A DNA stretch of 64,000 bases from Devosia epidermidihirudinis (GTDB lineage: Bacteria > Pseudomonadota > Alphaproteobacteria > Rhizobiales > Devosiaceae), in the NCBI RefSeq assembly GCF_000971295.1, contig NZ_LANJ01000019.1, positions 1 through 64,000 on the forward strand. The letters are read 5' to 3'. The number at the start of each line of letters is the position of its first letter. The stretch's first letter is position 1. The notes under the pieces were generated by a model. It had not been told where the DNA came from and did not search any database. It saw only the letters and a program-made list of their open reading frames with translations. The translations under genes were made by a program, and so were the position numbers. Below are positions 46,114 to 55,449 of this stretch, piece by piece.

Positions 46114-46889
46114 ACCCAGCCTCCATCGACGATAAATTGCTGGCTGGTGCACATGCGGCTGTCGTCGGCCGCGAGAAACAGCGCCATGCGCGCAATATCA
46201 GACGGCTGCAAGCGATCTGGCAGGCACTGGCGTTCTTCGATCTGGCGTTCGCCTGCCTCGTTCAGCCACAAGCGAACCTGACGCTCGGTCATTACCCAAC
46301 CGGGCACCATGCAATTGACGCGGATGCGCTCGGGACCGAGTTCGCGCGCCAGCGCACGGGTCATGCCATAGACGGCTGCCTTGGCCGTGACGTAGGCCGG
46401 GCAATCGGGATCGCCCACCATCCAGGTGATGGAGCCGAAATTGATGATCGAACCGCCGCCCTGCGCCTTCATGTGCGGGCGCACGGCCTGCGCGGCAAAG
46501 AACTGATGGCGCAGATTGACCGCCATGCGATCATCCCAATAGGCCACCGTCACATCTTCGGTCTGGTGACGATCGTCGCTGCCGGCATTGTTGCAGAGAA
46601 CATTGATCGGACCATTTTCGGCCACGGCGCGGTCAACCGCGTCGCGCAGATCGTCGACATTGCGCAGATCGCAGGGGATGAACAGCGGCGCAGGATCGCC
46701 GGCGGCGGCGATGTCGGCCACCAGCTTCTGGGAAGCTTCCTCGGCAATATCGACAAAGGTCACGCGGCTCTTTTGCGCGCAGAAGTGGCGAACCAGGCTT
46801 TCCCCGATGCCGCTGCCGCCCCCGGTGATGAAGACACTCTTGCCTGCAAGGCTGGCATAGACTGCCGGATGGGTGATGTCGGTGCTCAT
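46110..46889 (-). CDS. SDR pentose dehydrogenase, XylB-like
   Basis: The 259-residue SDR has the cofactor motif TGGGSGIG (22-29), NNAGSDDRH, catalytic Ser153 and Y166xxxK170. NNAG-x-DDRH and YWDDRMAVNLRH closely resemble Caulobacter XylB, the D-xylose 1-dehydrogenase that opens the Weimberg pathway. D-xylose, L-arabinose or another aldose may be the substrate. A GGGAGGGG site precedes ATG 46889. No sugar lactonase gene is nearby. Confidence 0.88.
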   Translation of the reverse strand: MSTDITHPAVYASLAGKSVFITGGGSGIGESLVRHFCAQKSRVTFVDIAEEASQKLVADIAAAGDPAPLFIPCDLRNVDDLRDAVDRAVAENGPINVLCNNAGSDDRHQTEDVTVAYWDDRMAVNLRHQFFAAQAVRPHMKAQGGGSIINFGSITWMVGDPDCPAYVTAKAAVYGMTRALARELGPERIRVNCMVPGWVMTERQVRLWLNEAGERQIEERQCLPDRLQPSDIARMALFLAADDSRMCTSQQFIVDGGWV

Positions 46890-46901
46890 AAGGCCCCTCC
46901 C

Positions 46902-48629
46902 TTAGTGCGAGTTTCGGGGGATGCCGGCATCGCGCCGCCCCACGAGAAAGTCGAAGTCGCAGCCGGCATCAGCCTGCAGCACCCGTTCGACATAAAGACT
47001 GCGATAGCCGCTGGCCGGAGGCTCGAGCGGCTTCCACTCGCGGCGGCGCAGCTCCAGCTCTTCGTCGGACACCATCAGCTCAAGGCGCCGTCCGGCCACA
47101 TCGAGCTCGATGATGTCGCCATCCTTCACCAGCGCGAGATTGCCACCGGCGGCCGCTTCGGGCGCAACATGCAGCACCACCGTGCCATAGGCCGTGCCGC
47201 TCATGCGCGCGTCGGAAATGCGCACCATGTCGGAGACGCCCTGCTTGAGCAGCTTGGCCGGCAGGGGCATGTTCCCCACCTCGGCCATGCCGGGATAGCC
47301 TCGTGGCCCGCAATTCTTCAGCACCATCACCGACGTCGCGTCGATATCGAGCTCGGGATCATCGATGCGGGCGTAATAGTGCTCGATATTTTCGAACACC
47401 ACCGCCTTGCCGCGATGCTGCATCAGCTCGGGCGTGGCCGCCGATGGCTTGATGACAGCGCCGCTGGGCGCAAGGTTGCCCTTAAGCACCGCAATGCCGC
47501 CTTCCTTGGTCAGCGGGTTGTCCCACTCGCGGATGACGTCCTTGTTGTAGTTGGGCGCATTGCGGATGTTTTCGCCGATAGTCTTGCCGTTGACGGTCAA
47601 TTCATTGGCGTGAAGCATTCCGGCTTCATCGAGCGCCGACATCACCGTCGACAGCCCGCCAGCGTAGTAGAAGTCTTCCATCAGGAAGCGACCCGACGGC
47701 ATCAGGTCGACAATGGTCGGCACGCCGCGCCCCAGGCGATCCCAATCACCCAGATCCAGTTCAACACCGATGCGACGCGCTATGGCGATCAGATGCAGCA
47801 CGGCATTGGTCGAGCCACCGATGGCACCATTGACGCGAATGGCGTTCTCAAACGCGGCCTTGGTGAGGATCTGCGCAATCTTGACGTCCTTGCGCACCAG
47901 ATCGACGATCTGGCGACCGGCCAGATGCGCCAGCACACCGCGTCGCGCATCAACCGCCGGAATGGCAGCGTTGTCGGGCATGCCAATGCCCAAAGCTTCA
48001 ACCATGCTGGCCATGGTGGAGGCCGTACCCATGGTCATGCAGGAGCCCGCCGACCGGCTCTGGCCCTGCTCGGCCGACACGAAATCCTCTTCGGACATGC
48101 GCCCGGCTTTCACCTCTTCGGCGAACTTCCACACATGGGTACCCGAGCCGATATCCTGGCCGCGGAACTTGCCATTGAGCATGGGGCCGCCCGAAATGGC
48201 GATTGTTGGCAGATTGGCCGAGGCCGCGCCCATCAGCAGGGCCGGCGTGGTCTTGTCGCAGCCAACCAGCAGGATGACGCCATCGAGCGGATTGCTGGTG
48301 ATGGATTCCTCAACGTCCATGCTGGCGAGGTTACGGAACAGCATGGCCGTGGGGCGCATATTGCTTTCGCCCAGCGACATCACCGGAAATTCCAGTGGCA
48401 AGCCGCCAGCTTCATAAACGCCGCGCTTCACATGCTCGGCGATGCCGCGCAGATGGGCGTTGCAGGGGGTCAGCTCGGACCAGGTATTGCAGATGCCGAT
48501 CACCGGACGCCCATCAAAGGCATCGTCGGGCAGACCCTGGTTCTTCATCCAGCTTCTATGCATGAAGGCGTTTTTGCCATTGCCGCCGAACCATGCGGTG
48601 GAACGGAGGCGACGTTTTTCGTCGGTCAC
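46902..48629 (-). CDS. Sugar-acid dehydratase, IlvD/Edd family (pentonate type)
   Basis: The 575-residue protein dehydrates a sugar acid to its 2-keto-3-deoxy form. Cluster cysteines are at 56 (SELTPCN), 124 (LVGCDKT) and 197 (AGSCMTMG), the pattern of 2Fe-2S L-arabinonate/D-xylonate dehydratases. ARMSGTAYGTVVLHVAPEA in the C-terminal domain is typical of the same group. GTG 48629 overlaps the regulator stop in GTGA. Confidence 0.92.
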   Translation of the reverse strand: MTDEKRRLRSTAWFGGNGKNAFMHRSWMKNQGLPDDAFDGRPVIGICNTWSELTPCNAHLRGIAEHVKRGVYEAGGLPLEFPVMSLGESNMRPTAMLFRNLASMDVEESITSNPLDGVILLVGCDKTTPALLMGAASANLPTIAISGGPMLNGKFRGQDIGSGTHVWKFAEEVKAGRMSEEDFVSAEQGQSRSAGSCMTMGTASTMASMVEALGIGMPDNAAIPAVDARRGVLAHLAGRQIVDLVRKDVKIAQILTKAAFENAIRVNGAIGGSTNAVLHLIAIARRIGVELDLGDWDRLGRGVPTIVDLMPSGRFLMEDFYYAGGLSTVMSALDEAGMLHANELTVNGKTIGENIRNAPNYNKDVIREWDNPLTKEGGIAVLKGNLAPSGAVIKPSAATPELMQHRGKAVVFENIEHYYARIDDPELDIDATSVMVLKNCGPRGYPGMAEVGNMPLPAKLLKQGVSDMVRISDARMSGTAYGTVVLHVAPEAAAGGNLALVKDGDIIELDVAGRRLELMVSDEELELRRREWKPLEPPASGYRSLYVERVLQADAGCDFDFLVGRRDAGIPRNSH

Positions 48630-49411
48630 GGCTTGTGTCCTTGACTAGGGGTGCGCGCCTCGATCCAGCGCCGCACGTCTTGTTCTGCATTGTCGATGAG
48701 CACCAGCATCGCGTCGCGCGCGCCGGTCTCGTCGCCAGCTTCAATTTTTTCAGCCACCGCCCGGTGGAGCGGCAGGGAGTGGCCCTGCCCTTCCGGGTTG
48801 TCATTGGACAGGCGGAAGCTGAGGATGAGTGCGGTTTCAATCAGAGCCGCCAGCGAGCCAATCAGCTCATTGCCGGTCATCCGCAAAATCGTCTGGTGGA
48901 ACACCAGGTCGGGCTCGGCGAAACGATCGCTGTCGTCGCCAACCTCTTCCATGCGCTCCAAAGCGGTATTGAGCTGGGCCACCTGCACCGGGCTTGCCCG
49001 ACGCGCCGCCAGCGCTGCCGACATCGGCTCGATGGCCCGACGCAATTCGAACAGCGCGTTGACATCGTCCGGATTGCCCACGCTGGCGTAACGCCATGAC
49101 AGCACGTCCGGATCGAGGAAATTCCAGTCGGCACGGGGGCGAACCCGCGTCCCGGTCTTGGGGCGGGACTCGACCAGCCCCTTACCCGCCAGAACCTTGA
49201 TTGCTTCGCGCAACACCGTGCGACTGACGCCCATCATCTCGCTGGTTTCGTCCGCCGTTGGCAGCGTCTCACCGGGCTGGAAATCACCCGCCACAATACG
49301 TCGGCCAATCTGGCTGACCACCGTGTGATGCAGGCTCACGCCTGGGGCCTGGGGACCACCCGAAACGACTGGACGGGCAGTGCTGAACGCTTTCACAATC
49401 TTATTCTTCAT
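48626..49411 (-). CDS. FadR-type (GntR family) regulator of the pentose locus
   Basis: The 261-residue regulator has a GntR winged helix (about 25-95; QIGRRIVAGDFQPGETLPTA, VSRTVLREAIKVLAGKGLVE) and an FCD effector domain (about 110-240; FELRRAIEPMSAALAARRAS, DLVFHQTILRMTGNELIGSL, HRAVAEKIEAGD) whose His and Asp residues bind a metal and a carboxylate ligand. It starts the four-gene operon. Its ATG lies inside a 15-bp palindrome directly behind a perfect TATAAT, so the mRNA may be leaderless and self-repressed. A sugar acid or its keto acid is the likely ligand. Confidence 0.9.
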   Translation of the reverse strand: MKNKIVKAFSTARPVVSGGPQAPGVSLHHTVVSQIGRRIVAGDFQPGETLPTADETSEMMGVSRTVLREAIKVLAGKGLVESRPKTGTRVRPRADWNFLDPDVLSWRYASVGNPDDVNALFELRRAIEPMSAALAARRASPVQVAQLNTALERMEEVGDDSDRFAEPDLVFHQTILRMTGNELIGSLAALIETALILSFRLSNDNPEGQGHSLPLHRAVAEKIEAGDETGARDAMLVLIDNAEQDVRRWIEARTPSQGHKP

Positions 49412-49447
49412 ATGATATGAATTATACCTGAAAGGCAGATGCGTCAA
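49407..49447 (-). promoter_or_regulatory. Promoter and operator of the FadR-type regulator gene
   Basis: TTCATATGATATGAA (49407-49421) is a perfect palindrome of 7-bp arms around one base. Read leftwards it directly follows TATAAT (49426-49421), with TTGACG (49447-49442) or TTGTTG (49450-49445) as -35. The start codon (49411-49409) is within the palindrome. Confidence 0.65.
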
Positions 49448-49551
49448 CAATTTGGACGCCCGCGATTGTCGTTTACCGGCCGACTTGCCGCGCTCGACAG
49501 TATTCCCCGAGCGCCGCAAATTGTCCGATGGTGGCTGTTGGCAAAACTTCT

Positions 49552-50610
49552 CTATCGAGCAGAGAAGCTGAACACCATCGTATGATGATAATGCTCGCCT
49601 GGGTGCAGCTCACAATCGGGGAAGTGCGCATTATTGGGCGCATCCGGGAACTTCTGCGTTTCCAGCGTAAAACCGGCATATTTGCAGAGTTTCAGGCCCT
49701 GCTTGCCGACGATGTCGGTGTTGAGATAGCCGCCAGTATAGAACTGCACGCCAGGCTCGCTCGTTTCCAGCCGCATCACGCGACCTGAGGCCGGATCAAA
49801 CGCCTCGGCGCAGGGGCGCAGGCTCTGGCCGGCATTGTCGAGGCACCAGTTGTGGTCATAGCCACCGCCCTCGCCAAAGATGCCGCTGCCAACCGATTCC
49901 AGCTTGGCGATTTCCCCGCCGATGGGGCGCAGGGTGCGGAAGTCGTATGGCGTATTGGCGACTGACAGGATTTCCCCGGTCGGCATCAGTTCATCATCGA
50001 TTGGGGTGAAAAAGCGGCTGTTGAGGTGGATCTGCTGATCGAGCACCGAGCCCGACCCCTGACCCGCCAGGTTGAAATACGAGTGGTGCACGAGGTTGAG
50101 GATGGTGTGTTTGTCGACATCGCCTTCCATGTCGATCCGCAGCACATTGTCCTCGCCCAGCGTATAGGTAGCGCGCAGCTCGGCCTTGCCCGGAAAGCCC
50201 ATCTCGCCATCGGGCGAGACGCAGGTGAAGGCGACGCTATTGGCGGCCTCGTTGATTTCGAAGGCCCAGTTCTTGCGGTCCAGCCCGTCAACGCCACCAT
50301 GCAGATGGTTCGGCGCCTCGTTCACGTCCAGCTGAATGGCCTCGCCTTCGAGCGAGAACTGGCCATTGGTGATGCGGTTGCCATAGCGGCCACAGGTGGC
50401 ACCGAAAAAGGTGTCGGTGGCCACGTAGCTGTCAACGTCATCAAAGCCGAGCACAATGTCAGCCAGCGCGCCGTTACGGTCGGGCACCCACAATTCGGTG
50501 AGGCGCGCGCCATAGGTGATGAGCTTGGCCTTCACGCCATTCTTGTTGCTGAGGATGATCGCGGTAACGGCCTCGCCGCCGAGTGCGCCAAATACTTCCT
50601 GGGTAATCAT
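49552..50610 (-). CDS. Aldose 1-epimerase (mutarotase)
   Basis: The 352-residue enzyme interconverts alpha and beta anomers of aldoses. Visible are the substrate-binding NHLHGG (His), VHHSYFNLAGQG with the catalytic His, YDHNWCLD and the catalytic Glu in TLETQKFPDAPN. It ends the ABC-importer operon, 30 bases after the permease gene, and would feed the beta-anomer to the XylB-like dehydrogenase. Confidence 0.92.
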   Translation of the reverse strand: MITQEVFGALGGEAVTAIILSNKNGVKAKLITYGARLTELWVPDRNGALADIVLGFDDVDSYVATDTFFGATCGRYGNRITNGQFSLEGEAIQLDVNEAPNHLHGGVDGLDRKNWAFEINEAANSVAFTCVSPDGEMGFPGKAELRATYTLGEDNVLRIDMEGDVDKHTILNLVHHSYFNLAGQGSGSVLDQQIHLNSRFFTPIDDELMPTGEILSVANTPYDFRTLRPIGGEIAKLESVGSGIFGEGGGYDHNWCLDNAGQSLRPCAEAFDPASGRVMRLETSEPGVQFYTGGYLNTDIVGKQGLKLCKYAGFTLETQKFPDAPNNAHFPDCELHPGEHYHHTMVFSFSAR

Positions 50611-50640
50611 TATCTTACTCTATGCTTTGAAATCAGTGAT

Positions 50641-51690
50641 TTAGGAGCGGCCCAACCCACGGCGGGCGAAGATGTTGAAGGCAACGGCCAGCACGATGAT
50701 CAGCCCGACAATGATCTGCTGCCAGTAGACGTTGACGTTGAGCATCACGAGGCCGTTGAGCAGAACACCGATCAACAACGCGCCGATGACTGTGCCGCCA
50801 ATGCCGCCGACGCCGCCAAAAAGGCTGGTACCACCGATGACCACGGAGGCGATGACGCGCAGCTCAAACCCGGCCCCGGCCACCGCTTCGGACGAGCCGA
50901 GGCGCGCGCTGAGCAGGAACCCGGCAAGCCCGGCCAGAAGGCCCGAAATCAGGTAGACCCATGTGATGGTGCGATCGACATTGAGACCGGCGAGACGGGC
51001 CGCCTGGGCGTTGCCGCCCACGGCATAAACGTCACGGCCAAACTTGGTGTAGCGCAGCGTGAGATGGGCCAGCAGGGCCACCACGATAAAGATCACCACC
51101 GGGGTCGGCACGGTGTCGAAAAGGACGCGGCCCTGCCCCCACCAACGGAAGGCCGGATCGGACGTGGCAATCGGGCCGCCGCCGCTGATGACCAGTGTGG
51201 CGCCGCGAAACGCCGACATGCCGCCCAGCGTCACGACGAACGCCGGCACGCGCAGCTTGGTGGTGGCCAGACCCTGAAGCCCGCCGCAGGCAGCGCCCAC
51301 AGCCAGAGCCGCAAGAAACGCCGCCGCCCAGCCGAAACCCTGCGCCGCAGCGCCATCGATGCTGAACGAGCTCATGGTGCCGCCGGTCAGCACCACGGCA
51401 GCCACCATGCCGGCCAGTGCCAGAATGGAGCCAACGGACAGATCGATCCCCGCTGCGAGAATGACGAAGGTCGCGCCCACGGCCATCAGGCCGAAGACGG
51501 AGACTTCATTGGCGATGTTGAACAGATTGCGCACGCTGAAGAAGCGCTCGTTCATCAGCCCGAAAAACACCACGATGACCAGCAGGAACAGCAATGGCGC
51601 GAGCTTGATCGCCCGGCTGGCCAATGCCCCCTTGGTATTGCTGCCAGCGCTGCTCTTGATGGCCTCGGCCATCCCCTCCGAACTGCTCAC
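50641..51690 (-). CDS. Sugar ABC transporter permease
   Basis: The 349-residue protein has about nine to ten hydrophobic helices and the RbsC/AraH signature: GIDLSVGSILALAGM, TLGGMSAFRGATLVISGGGP, GGNAQAARLAGLNVDRTITWVYLISGLLAGLAGF. It forms the membrane channel of the importer. GTG 51690 has GGAGGAG upstream. The gene is 88 bases after the ATPase gene. Confidence 0.93.
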   Translation of the reverse strand: MSSSEGMAEAIKSSAGSNTKGALASRAIKLAPLLFLLVIVVFFGLMNERFFSVRNLFNIANEVSVFGLMAVGATFVILAAGIDLSVGSILALAGMVAAVVLTGGTMSSFSIDGAAAQGFGWAAAFLAALAVGAACGGLQGLATTKLRVPAFVVTLGGMSAFRGATLVISGGGPIATSDPAFRWWGQGRVLFDTVPTPVVIFIVVALLAHLTLRYTKFGRDVYAVGGNAQAARLAGLNVDRTITWVYLISGLLAGLAGFLLSARLGSSEAVAGAGFELRVIASVVIGGTSLFGGVGGIGGTVIGALLIGVLLNGLVMLNVNVYWQQIIVGLIIVLAVAFNIFARRGLGRS

Positions 51691-51778
51691 CTGTGTTCTC
51701 CTCCATTATTCTGCTTGCTGCATATCCCCGACCTGCCCGGCGGCCTCTGCCAGCCCGGACGGCGGTGTTGTTCTGAAT

Positions 51779-53299
51779 TCAGTGTGTGGCGCCGGGCAGC
51801 ATGAGACGCGCAACGTTGGTTTCGTTCGCGGCCTCGCCCTCCAGTTCGCCGGTAACGCGGCCCTCGCACATCACAACAATGCGGTCGCTGACTGCCAGAA
51901 TCTCCGGCAGCTCCGACGAAATGACGATGACCGAGACGCCCTCGTCGGCGATGGCACAGAGCAAGGCATGAATCTCCGCCTTCGCCCCGACATCAACGCC
52001 GCGGGTCGGCTCATCCACGATCAGAAGGCGCGGCTTCAGCGCCAGCCAGCGCGCAAGAATGATCTTCTGCTGATTGCCGCCCGAGAGATTGCCGACAAGC
52101 TGGTCGGACGACGACACCTTGATGGCCAGCTTTTTGCGGAAGTCCTGAAACAGCCGCTTTTCCTGCCGCTCGCGCACCCAGCCGAACCAGCCGGTGAGCC
52201 CCGACAGCGTCGTGACCGACAGGTTGGTGCTTGAGCTGAGATCGAGAAACAGCGCTTGCTGCTTGCGATCCTCAGGCACGAGCCCAATGCCGGCGGCGAT
52301 GGCGTCGCGAGGCGAGGCAATAGTTGTGGCGTGACCATCAAGCTTGATGGTGCCCCTGGAGGGCAACTCGGCGCCAAAGATCAGCCGCGCCAACTGCGTG
52401 CGCCCCGCCCCGACCAGCCCGGCGATGCCCAGCACTTCGCCGCGACGAACTTCCAGATTGATATCGTGCAGGCTGATGGCATCGGCGCCATGCCCGGCAT
52501 AGCTGAGATTTTCCACCCGCAGCAGCGGTGAGGCAGCATCGGCCTTGCGTGCTGCGCGCTTGAAGGTTGGCGCGCTTTCGCGCCCGACAATGCTGGCCAC
52601 CAGCCTGGCCACGGACGTGTCGGCAACCCGCCCCGCCCCAACCAGCCGCCCATCGCGGAGCACTGTGTAGGAGTCGCAGACATCCATCACCTCGGACAGG
52701 CGATGGCTGACGAAGATGATGGTGACGCCGTCTGCGCGCAGCGCGCGCATCAGTTCGAGCAGACGCGTCACTTCCGGACCACTCAATGCGGCGGTCGGCT
52801 CGTCCATGATGATCAGGCGCGCGTCCATCGACAGCGCTCGACTGATCTCCACCAGCTGCTGGTCGCCCACGCTGAGATCACGCACGATGGCGCGCGGATC
52901 GAGTGTGCGGCCAACGCGGCGACAGATATCGCCGGCCAACTGGATCATGCGATCCCAATCGACCACGCCATTGCGCAGCGGCTGGCGGCCCAGAAAGATA
53001 TTTTCCGCGACGGTGATGTCGGGGATAAGGCTGAATTCCTGATAGATCGTCACGATGCCGGCGCGCTGGGCAGCAATCGGGCTGGAGGGCTCATAGCTCT
53101 CTCCGGCGAAGGTGATCGCCCCGCTGCTGGCTGATTGAGCGCCCGACAGGATCTTGAGCAGGGTCGACTTGCCCGCGCCATTTTCACCCAGAAGGGCATG
53201 AATTTCCCCTTCCGGCACTTCCAGATCGACACCACCCAGAGCGATGACGCCGGGAAACATCCGGGTGAGATTCTCAACTTTGAGCAGCGGTGCATGCAT
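51779..53299 (-). CDS. Sugar ABC transporter double ATPase
   Basis: The 506-residue protein contains two ABC domains, as in AraG, RbsA and GguA. The first has Walker A GENGAGKST (38-46), LSVGDQQLVEISRAL and MDEPTAAL. The second has GLVGAGRTQL, a degenerate Walker A, with LSGGNQQKIILARWL and VDEPTRGVDVGAK. AGGAAA precedes ATG 53299. It powers pentose or hexose uptake with the binding protein and permease beside it. Confidence 0.95.
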   Translation of the reverse strand: MHAPLLKVENLTRMFPGVIALGGVDLEVPEGEIHALLGENGAGKSTLLKILSGAQSASSGAITFAGESYEPSSPIAAQRAGIVTIYQEFSLIPDITVAENIFLGRQPLRNGVVDWDRMIQLAGDICRRVGRTLDPRAIVRDLSVGDQQLVEISRALSMDARLIIMDEPTAALSGPEVTRLLELMRALRADGVTIIFVSHRLSEVMDVCDSYTVLRDGRLVGAGRVADTSVARLVASIVGRESAPTFKRAARKADAASPLLRVENLSYAGHGADAISLHDINLEVRRGEVLGIAGLVGAGRTQLARLIFGAELPSRGTIKLDGHATTIASPRDAIAAGIGLVPEDRKQQALFLDLSSSTNLSVTTLSGLTGWFGWVRERQEKRLFQDFRKKLAIKVSSSDQLVGNLSGGNQQKIILARWLALKPRLLIVDEPTRGVDVGAKAEIHALLCAIADEGVSVIVISSELPEILAVSDRIVVMCEGRVTGELEGEAANETNVARLMLPGATH

Positions 53300-53361
53300 G
53301 GTCAGTTTCCTGCTGGCAGACGGTTCCGGGCGCTCGCGCTGGCAAGCGCCCGGCTCGGCAA

Positions 53362-54315
53362 CTACTGGACTTCACCCAGGCGTTCGGCCTTATCCAGATT
53401 GGCGGCGTCGATCGCGAAGGGCTTGAACACGCGGTCTTCCTGCGGCTCGTTGGTCTTGAGGTGAGCCACCATCAGGCGCAGGGCCTCGCGGAACTGCTCG
53501 CCGAACTCCATTTCGATGGTGGCATCGAGTTGGCCGTCGCGAATGCTGGCGAGTGCTGGTGGCAGGGCATCAAAACCGATCACTGCAACCTTGCCGCTGA
53601 GATTGGCCGCTTCGAGTGCCTCGATGGCACCCAGCGCGCTATCGTCGTTGGCGGCCACGATCACATCAGGTGGGGTATCGAGGCTCTGCAGTACGTTCTG
53701 GGTGACTGTCAGACCGTCGGTGCGCAGGAAATTGGCAGTCTGCTCGGCCACGATTGGATACTTATCCGACATGGCGTCGAGGACATTGTGAATGCCACGG
53801 TTGCGATCGATGGCTGGGCTCGAACCGGGCTGGCCCTGCAGATGCAGCACGCGTGCGCCATCTGGGAACTTTGCCACGATCCAGTTGGCCTGCGCCTCGC
53901 CACCGGCGACGTTATCAGCACCGACAAAGGCCAGCAGGTTATCGACATTCTCAACGCGGCGATCGACGTTGATCACCGGAATGCCTTCGCTGATGGCACC
54001 CGAGGTCACCGACGTCAGAGCATTGACGTCGATGGGCGACAGCAGGATGCCATCAACGCCCTGAACGATCATGGTCTCGATATCGGCGACCTGCTTGGGC
54101 GAGCTGTTCTGCCCGTCGAGCTGGATAATTTCGACATCACCGATAAGGCCAGCCTCTTCCACCACCGAGTTCAGTGCGTGAACAAAGATGGGAAAGCCCA
54201 GGAAGGGTACAGAGACGGCGATCTTGTAGGTTTCGGCCTGCGCAACAGAGCCAGAAGCAAGCGCGAACGAGGCAGCAGCAGCCAGCACTGCCAGACGCGG
54301 ATAGCGTTTTTGCAT
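53362..54315 (-). CDS. Periplasmic sugar-binding protein of the ABC importer
   Basis: The 317-residue protein has a signal peptide (1-27, SVAQA-ETYK) and a type I periplasmic-binding fold: VPFLGFPIFVHALNSVVEEAG, DGILLSPIDVNALTSVTSGAI, GIPVINVDRRVENV, PDVIVAANDDSALGAIEAL, VIGFDALPPAL. This resembles RbsB-like proteins that bind aldoses. ATG 54315 follows GGAGGAG; the in-frame upstream extension is not part of the protein. First gene of the operon. Confidence 0.93.
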   Translation of the reverse strand: MQKRYPRLAVLAAAASFALASGSVAQAETYKIAVSVPFLGFPIFVHALNSVVEEAGLIGDVEIIQLDGQNSSPKQVADIETMIVQGVDGILLSPIDVNALTSVTSGAISEGIPVINVDRRVENVDNLLAFVGADNVAGGEAQANWIVAKFPDGARVLHLQGQPGSSPAIDRNRGIHNVLDAMSDKYPIVAEQTANFLRTDGLTVTQNVLQSLDTPPDVIVAANDDSALGAIEALEAANLSGKVAVIGFDALPPALASIRDGQLDATIEMEFGEQFREALRLMVAHLKTNEPQEDRVFKPFAIDAANLDKAERLGEVQ

Positions 54316-54876
54316 GGATAGTCTCCTCCGGGAGTTTTTCTTGTTTTTCGTGTCGAGCCCAGCCTCCCCGCCGGAGACACGACACACCCTCCATCGCCCA
54401 CTCAACCCGGGCGATAAATATAGCTTGCACGCTTTCAGCCCAGGCTATTTCACCGGAGCCGAATTACTTCAGATCAGTTCAGTCACATGAAATGCAGATT
54501 GCACTACAACTCGATCATCCAGAAATATTGACGCAGTTGAACACCCATCAAAAACGTCAGCCTCATCAAAGAGGAGCGTTTAAATTAGATGCTAGCCGTC
54601 ATGTTTTCTGAGTGATGCCGCCCTCCTCCAAGAGAACTGCGAGAAAAAATGCCCCTCTACATATTTTCATATCTTATGAATAATAGGGGTGATGGGAGCT
54701 GTCAATCGGCTTTGACGAACTTGGCCATCCACCGAGCGTCTGGGGAAAACCGGCGCAAGACCGCCGAAATCAGGGCGAAACAGGACGCATCATCGGCTTG
54801 AGGCAGCTTTCTTCCCGGCCCAATTGCGCCGTGGAGCGATGCACCATAGGGAAAGTGCCAGACAACGAGACCCGCC
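54316..54876 (-). promoter_or_regulatory. Long leader and promoter region of the sugar importer operon
   Basis: TTCATATCTTATGAA (54666-54680) matches the palindrome at the FadR-type regulator gene in 13 of 15 positions. Read leftwards it follows a TATTAT and a perfect TTGACA (54705-54700), so it is probably the operator and promoter. This implies a leader of about 345 bases, which holds a weak AAACG-CCTC/GAGG-CGTTT hairpin near 54550-54590 and no convincing reading frame. The rest of the stretch up to 54876 holds nothing recognised. Confidence 0.6.
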
Positions 54877-55449
54877 ATGACTCAAGCCACCACTGCTCTG
54901 GCCGCCGCCCTGCAGGATGACCCCTTCTATCGCGCCGTCACCATCACCGCGGAAAACGAGGCCGCGCGGCTGGATATGCTGGCGCAGTATTTCGACCATG
55001 CGCTGGAGGAAGCGCGCCATGTGGGCGACGTCCAAATTGCCGGAGATGATGGCGCCGCCATCTGGGTGACCGATATCGCTGATGCGGCGACGGTTGCCGC
55101 TGAGTCCGCGCGCCGCACCGCTGCGCTTGGCGTTGTTCTGGGAGATAAGGGTGTTGCGGCCTATGCCGAAATCGGGGCGGCGATGGAGGCTCTGGTGCCA
55201 GACCACCTTGCGGACAGCTGGTATCTATCCATTCTGGGTGTGCGGCCCGAGGCGCGCGGGCGCGGCATTGCTCGCGATCTGTTGGCGCCAACGCTGGCCA
55301 AGGCTGATATCGCGGGCGCCACGAGCTTTCTGGAAACCTTCAATCCCCTCAGCTTGCCGTTCTACCAGCGGCTGGGATTTGTCGATCAGATCGCCCTGCA
55401 TGAGCCGGTCACCGACCGGCCCTATTGGCTGATGTGGCGCCAGCGCTAG
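54877..55449 (+). CDS. GNAT-family N-acetyltransferase
   Basis: The 190-residue protein has the GNAT acetyl-CoA loop LSILGVRPEARGRGIARDLLAPTL and the C-terminal FLETFNPLSLPFYQRLGF. The N-terminal half (about 10-100) is longer than in minimal GNATs and helical. Substrate unknown. Its TAG stop shares the palindrome CTAG with the convergent AhpD-like gene. Confidence 0.85.
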   Translation: MTQATTALAAALQDDPFYRAVTITAENEAARLDMLAQYFDHALEEARHVGDVQIAGDDGAAIWVTDIADAATVAAESARRTAALGVVLGDKGVAAYAEIGAAMEALVPDHLADSWYLSILGVRPEARGRGIARDLLAPTLAKADIAGATSFLETFNPLSLPFYQRLGFVDQIALHEPVTDRPYWLMWRQR

